DNA of 64,000 nt from positions 38,501-102,500 of the forward strand of contig JAJEKV010000205.1 in NCBI GenBank assembly GCA_021234155.1, in the 5' to 3' direction. This DNA is from Isoetes taiwanensis (taxonomy: Eukaryota; Streptophyta; Lycopodiopsida; Isoetales; Isoetaceae). The notes beneath the pieces were generated by a model, which saw only the letters and a list, made by a program, of their open reading frames with translations, made no database searches and was not told where the DNA came from. Made by a program: the position numbers and the translations under genes. Shown here in pieces: positions 55,993-64,000 of the stretch; the first letter of the stretch is position 1, and each line of letters starts with the position of its first letter.

Positions 55993-56355
55993 TACCTGGT
56001 TGATCCTGCCAGTAGTCATATGCTTGTCTCAAAGATTAAGCCATGCATGTGTAAGTATTGTACTGTGAAACTAAGAATGGCTCATTAAATCAGTTATAGT
56101 TTATTTGATGGTCTCTTACTACTCGGATAACCGTAGTAATTCTAGAGCTAATACATGCACCAAGTCCCGACCCATGGAAGGGATGCATTTATCAGATAAA
56201 AGGCCGATGCAGGCTTGCCTGCTCATGCGGTGACTCATGATAACTAGTCGAATCGCAAGGCCTTAGCGCCGGCGATATTTCATTCAAATTTCTGCCCTAT
56301 CAATAGGATAGTGGCCTACCATGGTGGTGATGGGTGACGGGGAATTAGGGTTCGA
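55993..56355 (+). rRNA. 18S rRNA, 5' fragment (about 363 bp)
   Basis: Starts TACCTGGTTGATCCTGCCAG, the universal 18S 5' end, and continues through AGTCATATGCTTGTCTCAAA, GGCTCATTAAATCAGTTATA, CTCGGATAACCGTAGTAATT, CATTCAAATTTCTGCCCTAT to GGAATTAGGGTTCGA. After 56355 similarity stops, leaving about a fifth of the gene (usual length about 1.8 kb). Changes such as GCGATATTTCATT where a GC-richer string is expected suggest decay. It is a truncated rDNA copy outside a normal array, probably non-functional. The variant CTCTTACTACTCGG fits non-flowering vascular plants. Confidence 0.95.
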
Positions 56356-57155
56356 ATTGGAGCAAGAGTCATGAAAGAACCCACAAAGCTAAGGCACGAC
56401 GTGCAACACAAAGATTCCAACTAGGCCCAGGTGGAGGACCAACTCATATTAAGACCGGATCAGTCAATCAGGAACACAAAATGAGACATATCAACCAAGC
56501 TCATCATCCAAACTCCAAAATCCTAACAAACTCATATCAAGCATCATCAAAGTCACCCCAAAGCTAGACACATCACCACACCTACACGCATAAGCCAAGC
56601 ATACGACATATGAAACCACCTGGGGACTAGCCAGTCTAAGGGCCTTAGTGGGTACTACTAATCCTTCTCTTTACTCCAATGCGGACCCTAATTGGTCCCA
56701 AAGAGCCCCGGGGGGCTAGAGGAAGTGGGACCTTCCCCCTCGAAACAAGAACTAAGCCTAAACATCAAAAGAACAGGGAGGAGGGGAAGAGATATGGAAG
56801 GGAAGGAACGATGCCCAAGGAGACCCATGCGTGGAGGGGGGGGAGAGAGATAGAGGGGGGAATGAGAGGACAAGGGAAGGAAAACCAATGGCCCATGATA
56901 TGACACTGGTATCACAAAACCCCCGCATAACAAGGACATGGGTGGATGGGCGCTCCAACTCTCCCTAGGCAGGCAGTGGACACGGCTTGCTGAAGTCTAC
57001 TGAACCAGGTACCCCTTCAAATTAAGAGCAATCAAAGCAACCCTTGGGCCTCAAGCCCCGAATCAAACATTATCCCTAGGAACCCAAATATGACAAAATT
57101 TGCCCCTTTGGGCATTATTTATTGCTTATTTGCGAATTTGCTTTTTGCATTTTTG
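56356..57155. other. Unassigned sequence after the rDNA break
   Basis: No gene recognised. A purine-rich stretch (about 56780-56890) and a block around 56890-56940 (CCCATGATATGACACTGG, ACAAAACCCCC) has a loose counterpart near 63110-63140 (ATATCATGGGTC, ACAAAACCCCC), suggesting a shared retroelement. Open frames here have no family character. Confidence 0.35.
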
Positions 57156-57161
57156 CTTTTT

Positions 57162-57560
57162 GGGTTGCCCCTAGGGGGGCAAACCCTCGTTTATGTGGGT
57201 ATGTGGGCATATTCAAGTATATGCTGGCATATACCTAGCATATGCTGATGACTGCTAAAAACTGGCTGTAAATGGTGGGTCATCCAGCCCCATTATCAGC
57301 CTGCTACACAAACGCTGTCCGCCGGACTTGGCTATGGCTTCTGCACCTCGGATTCTGGATTCTGCCCTCCCTTCCGCGCCTTCCGTCAGGGTTCTGGCGA
57401 GTTGAGCACATGTTTATCCCTTCCTTATACCCTCTAGGGCATAATCTCATCTCCCTTAATCTCAAAACCCTCTGTTGCCTGTAAACTGGCGGTATCGTGC
57501 GTTATGGATCGCGGATGTTCCAACCGGGTGACTTGCAGGGCAGACCGAAGCTCCAATTTG
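57162..57560. repeat. Palindromic dispersed repeat, copy 4 (longest)
   Basis: GGGTTGCCCC and GGGGGGCAAACCC around TA, then CGTTTATGTGGG, GGCATATTC and ATACCTAGCATATGCTG, TGACTGCTAAAAAC and TGTAAATGG. Further on CCTGTAAACTGGCGG and CCAACCGGGTGACTTGCA match parts of copies 1 and 2. A GC-rich insert of about 200 bp lies between. It is preceded by TTGCGAATTTGCTTTTTGCA, a string also found near 62785. Confidence 0.7.
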
Positions 57561-57859
57561 ATGCTGGGCCCTGTGGTTACGGGTCCAACAGATGCAGTGG
57601 TCTGCAAAATGGTCGAGGCGGTTCTGCTAGGTACTGCAAAATACGAAAACACTCGTTTAGAACATACTGTCTGTTCAAGAGGTTAGTCGAATCAGACCTA
57701 ATTTTATGATCTTATGCGCATCATTGTAGGTAGCTTGCATGCAATGCCTAAGAAAATGGGATTACTAGTCTATTTAGGCGAATGAATTCTTAATGTTTAC
57801 ATAAAACTTGCTACCTTAGCAAATGTTAAACTCATCAATGGCTATGTAAGGGGCTGCGA

Positions 57860-58340
57860 TCAGATGTCATACTTGGGAATAGGCTCCTTAATATGTATGA
57901 CAAGTCCAGGGATTCAGAGGCTGCACATAAAGTATTCAGTATGTTGTATCAGAAAGACTTGATTGCGTGGTCAGCAATAATCTCTATTTATGCTCAAGAT
58001 GGACACGGCAAACAGGCTTTACAACTTAATCAACAATTGAAGTTTAAAGCATTACTTTCAGCAATATTCTTGATGCATGTGTAGAACTTTGAAAGTCGTT
58101 GTTGAAGGTAAATTCGTCCAATGCTTGTGCCTTAACAGGTCCACATGTATCTGATGTTGTCCTGGAAAATGCTCTTGTCAATATGTATAGTAAGTGTGGA
58201 AGTTTAGAAGATGTTGAAAGAATATTTGTTGGCATGCATCAATTAAATATTATATCTTGGACCTCTATGATTGGATCTTATACCGATTATGCCGCTTATT
58301 CCAGGAGCTTTCTGACTAGGGTTGAAAGCTTATTCCAGAA
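57860..58340 (+). pseudogene. PPR protein pseudogene fragment (PLS type)
   Basis: Reads LGNRLLNMYDKSRDSEAAHK and VFSMLYQKDLIAWSAIISIY then AQDGHGKQALQL, a typical PPR pair with NMY and V-F..M..D...W...I..Y. After a frameshift comes ILDACVEL. Then SDVVLENALVNMYSKCGSLE, DVERIFVGMHQLNIISWTSM, IGSYTDYA follow in a third frame. Such 35-residue repeats in plants bind organelle RNA for editing or processing. At least two frameshifts and missing flanks make this a remnant. Introns are not expected in most family members and none is needed here. Confidence 0.88.
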
Positions 58341-58429
58341 GCCAGAGCTATGTGCATGTCAAAGCTTCTACATTACCATAATTGCCATATCTGCGCATTT
58401 AGGTCAGCTGTAGTTCAATACGTAAGGAT

Positions 58430-60060
58430 CAGTAAAACCGTCGGGAAGCTAAAGCTTGAGAAATCGTAGACATGACTAACAGAACTAAAGCTTGAGGAAT
58501 ATTGACATTGCTAACAGAACTATTAATAGCCATCATCTTCGGCCACAATAGCAAACTGCCCCTCCTAAACTGTCACGCTTGCAAATCTTGGTAGTAAACA
58601 AAAACTCTGTAAAACATTTGGGGTGAGATTTAAGTCCTGTTGTTGCTCTATCTCTGTGTTTTTTTTTTTGGCAGGGTGTTGAAGGGGGCTAGGTAAATGG
58701 GTTTGATTGATGATGGTAAAATGCATTAAAGTGTGTTTGATTGTTAAACCGCATGAGTATGAGAATAGATGTTTGATAGGATTTATTGATGTGGTTTTTA
58801 CATTTTCCTCGCTCACTAAGTTCCCGAATTGGATGCGTTCGTGACCACCAAATCCGTGTTTGGCGAGTATCGAATTGATGATCCGCTAACTATCGCTGAA
58901 AGAACTTGTGTTGCCCGTGTATTCGGACCAACTCATTGCACGCTCGCTTAATCTTTCCGAATATGTGTCCATATGGTTTTTCGATATATCTAGATGATGC
59001 AAGTCAAATGTGGCTCGTCTTCCAATTCTTACTTGTTTTAATTGGTTTTTCTCGGTTGCCCTTTTGCCTACCTGGGACTTAAGTGTACATTCATTATGAT
59101 GGTCGGGTATCTCTTTGAAGGTGGATATCCTAACCGCATGTGATCTTTGATTAGTTTTAGATCAGTTAGAAGTTCATTATAATAATGAATCATGCCATTT
59201 GACAGAATGTTGAGCTTTCGCACCATGCTCTATATATGTAGATTGATCAGAACTGGTTAAGGAATTAAACGCCAAGTTATTTTAGAGGCATTGACCCACC
59301 ACAATGAATAGCCTAGAAATTTTAAGACCATAGATGTGATGGCCCAGAAGCAAACACATCTCACGGTTAAGTTCTAAAGCTAAGGTGTTTGCAATACTAA
59401 TTCCTTATGTGCTGATGTTATAATGTGGTACTGATACATGATCGTCTATTAGCATCTGGGCTAATAAGCTTTGTAGAATCATTGCTGAAGGAAGCTCAGT
59501 ATGTATGGCTACCAAGTCAATACGTAACTGATAATAGCATAGGCTCGACAAGCTATGCTAGCAAATATTTCATTGTTATGCTAAGTTTTGGGCGTTGTTT
59601 CTTCGCTGAGATTCTGATGTGGTATGCGCCCCAATCTTTCCAGCAAGCAGTTTTGTTCTTTTCTTTTGTTGCGTGAATCTTGTTGTAGATTTTTAACATC
59701 TTTAACTGACCATGTATTGCTTAACAATGACCTCTGACTGCATTGTTCTTTTCTGCCAGTGCTTTGATGTGGAACGATTGGATCTCAGATTTGGCTGATT
59801 GGTCTGTTTCTATGATTTGTTTTAACAAATGGGCGAGACAATTGGAGCTGTAAATTTGTTTGTCTCATGCCATTCTAGCTCGGTCATCAAGATTCTCCCT
59901 AGCTCTAGTCTAGCTCGGGCATCAAGGTTCCCCCTAGCTCTGAGGACTGTTCGTGAATAACGAGCTCCGGCCTGCACCAGCAGTAAGAAATCAGTTAGGG
60001 CATACATTGCTCTCATCTCTGAAATATAATCACAAAGTAGACCACAGTAAACATGTCAAC
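58430..60060. other. No gene recognised
   Basis: 58440-58520 repeats CTAAAGCTTGAG-AAT with GACATG-CTAACAGAACTA twice. 59880-59940 repeats AGCTCGG-CATCAAG-TTC-CCCTAGCTCT twice. Otherwise AT-rich and featureless. Confidence 0.35.
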
Positions 60061-60066
60061 TTGCAG

Positions 60067-60141
60067 GTTATTTCAATGGAGAAATCAAGATGTTTGACTT
60101 GAGAACATGGAAAATTCGTTGGCAAACAAGCGTCAAAAATG
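60067..60141 (+). pseudogene. Isolated WD40-repeat exon, WDR92-like
   Basis: After an acceptor (ACTTGCAG) the frame reads YFNGEIKMFDLRTWKIRWQT then SVKNG. This resembles the WDR92/DNAAF10 stretch as I recall it (a Y-x-N-G-x-I-K-x-F-D-L-R core followed by W-x-T-x-x-K-N-G). WDR92 is a seven-bladed WD40 protein that helps assemble axonemal dynein. No further blade was found nearby and the usual donor is missing. The match is 25 residues, so another WD40 protein is possible. Confidence 0.5.
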
Positions 60142-60329
60142 GGATACACATAATAGAAGCTATTAATTTGATTGGGGAACAATTATTTGGCATGGGAGTC
60201 GGTCTTTTGCATATTATTTTTGTATCTTTTGCTCAGATATTCTCAGTTTTGACTTCCCATGTTAATCTACATTGCCACATGTGGGCACGTTTATGCTCAG
60301 TGGTTGTCTCATTCTGCTGATTGATAAGA

Positions 60330-62700
60330 ACAAGTGGTGATTTCGGGTTGAGGCAACTTGGTTTTCTCTGTTGTTTCGTTACCCTTTGAATGAGTCACAA
60401 GCATATTAACTGCAACTAGCAATGAAAAATTAAGGTAAGCACTTCACTTCAAAACTAATGAGAAAAAACCATAACAACGTTGGATTTCAACTTTTGTTGC
60501 AAGCAATTTCAATAATATATCGCTATTGTTTTTTGGGTCTTGACTTTAGTGGCAATGCAAAGTTGCAACCACTATTGTCTTTTGGGTTTCGGATTCAATT
60601 GCAACACTTAAATTAATTTAGAATGCTAGCAAATGGTAGCAATTGAGAACTAGGTAAATGTGCGACGCTTGAATTTTTTTAAATATGACCATGTAAGTTA
60701 ACGTGGCCTTTGCGCAGCGTTAGACGTTGTGGAACTACTTGGTAGGTTGCATGGATGTTGTTATCATGTACTTTCTCGACTTAACACATGCATCAAGTAC
60801 TATTCTTGATTGACTTTGGCTTCTTCAGCTATAGCTCGACTCTTCCAGTTTAATTCAAATTTAGCTTGCCTTTTCAATTTAACCTTGCCGAATGGAGTGA
60901 CTTTTGCTTCTATCTTGCTAAAATATTTGTACAAATGTTTCTCATGCATGCTACTACTTTTAAAAGGTGGTCATTATTTCATTGATGTTGAATTTGATTG
61001 ATGTAGAAATAAGAAGCAATCCATCATGCTATGCGTCTCTTCTTCCTTCCTTCCTTTTTTTTTTTTTGTTGGAATGGGAAGGGGCTAATTCTATTATCGT
61101 TTTGCTTGAACATGATATTCACATCATAGAGTAAGGATAGCTTAAAAGTTGCACAATAATTTTTTGATACTAGGTACTTGGCGACTGTCAATGGGTATAT
61201 TAGTTTCAATTTCTTGAAAGTGATATATTAAAACTACAACTGTTGGGAGAGAGAAAGTGAAAGTGGAATTGTAATTGTAATCATCCAGAAAAATATATCT
61301 ATGCATAAATGTGAGGGAAAGGTACATATTATTCGCATTTTTCCTACTAAAGGGGAAGAAAACCAAATAAGAAGGTTTTGTGCTTTCCTAAATAGGGACA
61401 TTATGCTGATCAACTTGAGGATGAGTTAACCACATTTTTTGCTGAAATCATTATGCAAAGATCGTTCTCCTGCAACCATTGATTGTACAACTACTCATAG
61501 TACAAAGACTTGTAATATATGTACCAGTACCATATATATAACATACAACCGCGTCCTGTGCACCCCTGCTAGTGGAGGATTGCATTATTAAAACAATTGA
61601 TGCAATTTGTTGATGGTTCTCAACTTCCTTACCATCGACTGAATGGCAATAATAATAGATTAGCTAACATCTATCAATAAAAATCATATTTACAATATCA
61701 TGGCACATCTTCTTCTTGTTCCTTTGGTTCCTTTGGTGAAACCTACATACGTAAACATGGGTAAAAGCTTGCAAGTCCAACGCGTTTGGAGGATTGTGAA
61801 ATGCAATTTTAGCATTGAGAAGGGGTAGAAAACATCAGAATGCTCTTTCTTAGATTGGGTTTACTTTCAATGATAGCTATGCATGTGTAGATCATGGCAA
61901 ATACTTAGAAAACATTGACAAATGTTACCTGCATATCAGTGATGACTTTATCATCCTCTAGCTGCTTCTAAACTATAGAAATGGTGGCGATTGTTTTCTA
62001 TTTTTTCAACATTTTTATAGAAACGAATTTAGTAGAATTGGATGTTTTACCATAAAATTCAGGTTTTTACTGTAAAATATCTATTAATTTGGCGAATTTA
62101 CTATAATTGAGATGCAATATTATCAAATTTTGGCAATTTTATGAAGTTCTTTAGCGTACGCATCCTAATAAACCATCGAATCCAGATTTTAAAAAACAGT
62201 AAAATATAGCAACTTTACGAAGTTTCATAACTTAAAGCCATCACTGTTGCATATATGTTATGCAATCCTGGTTCGCAATGTTGAAAAATAGTTCTCGAAA
62301 TATTAATAAGTGTTACGCATTAAATATTGGGCAATTACTTGTTGTAAAAAATATAATGTCAAAGAAAATGTTCTACAAATATTAGCCAACATATGCAAAA
62401 AAATAATGGGAAAGTATTAAGAATATATAAATGTTGGGCATATGATGGATATATGTTGGACAAAATTTTAAAAACGATATTTCTTTTATATTGGCTATGT
62501 AGTTATTTACTGGTTATGTAGTTATGTACTTGACTACATAGAATGTGGGCCATACCAAGAGAAAATTGATACAGGCATGTCTCATCACATAATATTTTGA
62601 CAGATTAATGCGCACAATGGAGACAACAAACGCCCCTTCTTCTTCTAATGTGTACTCTTGGAGTGACAAGAGGGCAGGGAATGATAGGGTGGTACTGTGG
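60330..62700. other. AT-rich DNA, no gene recognised
   Basis: No coding or RNA feature is supported. Two related strings near 60525 and 60570 (ATTGT-TTTTGGGT, GCAA) form a weak direct repeat. 61980-62480 is very AT-rich, with several AAATTTTGG- and TTTTACTGTAAAAT-like words. Confidence 0.35.
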
Positions 62701-62715
62701 TTGTCAGACTGTTCC

Positions 62716-62775
62716 CAAGCCACTTCACCCTCCGGCCATGGAGGGCAACCAGCCATGCGCAGCACCTTGTTTGCT
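62716..62775. repeat. Dispersed GCAGCACCTTGTTT repeat, second copy
   Basis: AAGCCACTTCACCCTCCGGC then CATGGAGGGCAACC, ATGCGCAGCACCTTGTTTG, nearly the same as 27670-27727. It is followed by a TTTTGC-rich stretch like the one preceding palindrome copy 4 at 57120-57160. Confidence 0.7.
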
Positions 62776-63200
62776 TTTTTGCTTTTTGCGAATTTGCTTA
62801 TTTTGCATTTTTGCTTTTTTAGCTTGAAGTTATGATAGAAACATACGAAACAGAACAAAATCAACTCGCCCTCTCACTCTTACCCCATCATCCCCTTCTT
62901 CTGGTGGGGCCACAAAACCACAATGCGAATTTTACTTCTCCCTAGAGAGTGGGGGTTGTGTAACCACCTTGCCATTTTTAGAGCCAAGAGAAGACTAGAG
63001 CAAGCCATGCCACCAAATCTACCTAAGGAAAAGTGGAGGTAAAGAATACATACGAAAGGTGGGAGCAAGAGAGAGTGGGAACCAAGGGAGGGACAATGGA
63101 TACCAACGACATATCATGGGTCAAAGAACAAAACCCCCACAAGAAAGGGACAAATATTTATATTTTATTATTATTATTATTTTTTTTTTTTTTTTTTTAT

Positions 63201-63382
63201 GGAAACCTAACTAGAGTTGCTGAAGGAAACCTAACTAGAATGCAAAAGGAAACCTAACTAGATAAGAAGGAAACCTAACTAGATTTCAAATAGGAAACTT
63301 AACTGACTTCAAAAGAAAGCCTAACTCGATTTGCATGGAAAAAACCTTAACTAGATTATACAAAAGAAACCTAACTAAAAGG
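63201..63382. repeat. Minisatellite of GGAAACCTAACTAGA units
   Basis: Eight or so units of about 19-26 bp, each with (G)GAAACCTAACTAGA or a variant (GAAACTTAACTGA, AAAGCCTAACTCGA, AAACCTTAACTAGA) separated by TTTCAAAA-like spacers, after a T run at 63180-63198. The ACCTAAC core recalls a telomere repeat, but the unit length and sequence do not fit one. Confidence 0.85.
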
Positions 63383-63389
63383 AGATGAA

Positions 63390-64000
63390 ACTGCAGTGGC
63401 TAACAAAAACATCGGAAGTGTACCTAGAATGTATCACCAACATATCGAGGTGCCAACACTTTACCTTTTGTGCACATAACTCCTTTGTGTAGGACCATAC
63501 TCCGCGTGGCACAACCAACTAGGTGGCTCCAAAAGGAGCTTCCATGTGGCTACATTTTAATGTGCCACCTCATCTAATTCTCAACCCATTTGATTGGCCC
63601 TAGGGGGCTTGTCATGAGGCAATTGTTTTAATGAGAATCTTGATGATTGGGCCCTCTCTTCTCCTCTCAGTCGCCTTCCAGTTCTGATCCTGCGGTTTAC
63701 ATTAGAAATCAAAGAGAAGGAACCCCTTATTTGTACCTTTGCGTACTTTGGCAAGGCTATTGGTTGTACTTTTTGTTCTGTAACTCAATTGTTAGAACCG
63801 AAGAACCGAAGAACAATTGCGCGGTTACCTTTATTTTCCCCCCGGTCCTGCTTCCGTTAGGTGATCACGATCCGGTGACAGAAAAGGTGAGGAAGGAAAC
63901 ACAGACACACATCTACAGACAACCGGACCAATTAGACCTGACCCAAGCACACCGCACTCAATCGTGACCATAATCAGACCATAAAGCCCAAGACAACAAT
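63390..64000. other. No gene recognised at the right edge
   Basis: Open frame 63647-63967 has no recognisable domain. The stretch TTAGAACCGAAGAACCGAAG near 63791 and TGATCACGATCCGGTGACAG near 63862 resemble retroelement leader sequence, but no LTR partner lies in the window. Confidence 0.3.

Noticed and set aside
54672-56003. 443-codon open frame
   Set aside because: It lies in G/T-rich spacer-like DNA and runs into the 18S rRNA. Long frames occur on several frames and both strands here because stop codons are rare. No domain is present.
63201-63382. Telomere repeat array
   Set aside because: Unit is longer than, and different from, TTTAGGG/CCCTAAA.

Overview
The window is nuclear DNA from a land plant with a large, repeat-rich genome. 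Evidence: introns bounded by GT..AG, plant LTR retrotransposons, LINEs, a Helitron fragment, an 18S rRNA 5' end, and fragments of plant gene families (plastid HDS/IspG, ERF, PPR, ABCG, papain-type protease). The 18S variant and a WDR92-like exon (a family tied to motile flagella) favour a plant with swimming sperm, probably a fern. No species is claimed.

Layout. (1) 1-3307: repeats and two unassigned exon-like pieces. (2) 3313-15461: one complete but decayed Ty3/Gypsy element of 12.1 kb, with 2.47-kb LTRs, a GCACC target duplication and a tRNA-Gln primer site. It carries gag, protease, an RNase H placed BEFORE the reverse transcriptase, RT, a second RNase H, integrase and antisense ORFs. (3) 15.6-27.6 kb: a sugar-transporter pseudogene, a LINE fragment, an ERF remnant cut off by a 5'-truncated LINE, an exon-retaining HDS pseudogene ended by a chromovirus fragment, and a Helitron Rep fragment. 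(4) 30.2-33.0 kb: an internal LINE fragment, minisatellite and dimeric tRNA-like SINE on the minus strand. (5) 34.8-37.9 kb: the only apparently intact host gene, eight exons and 657 codons, with a peptidoglycan-binding-like fold, a membrane segment and a C-terminal coiled coil. (6) 38.6-53.9 kb: AT-rich DNA with a perfect 78-bp inverted repeat and pseudogenes of enolase, a papain-family protease and a PDR-type ABCG transporter, plus LINE tails. (7) 54.0-56.36 kb: a G/T-rich rDNA spacer-like block joined to the first ~363 bp of 18S rRNA, then cut off. (8) 56.4-64.0 kb: a palindromic repeat, PPR and WD40 remnants and minisatellites.

The genes do not form a pathway. The window is mostly a graveyard in which non-processed gene copies (introns kept) decay among transposons. 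The most notable items are the unusual RNase H position in the Gypsy element, a dispersed palindrome family, a stem-loop shared by LINE 3' ends, and the intact gene at 34.8 kb. Many calls rest on reading translated exons by eye, and no database search was possible. The two LTRs differ by many short indels, often at CpG, so some frameshifts could be assembly errors.
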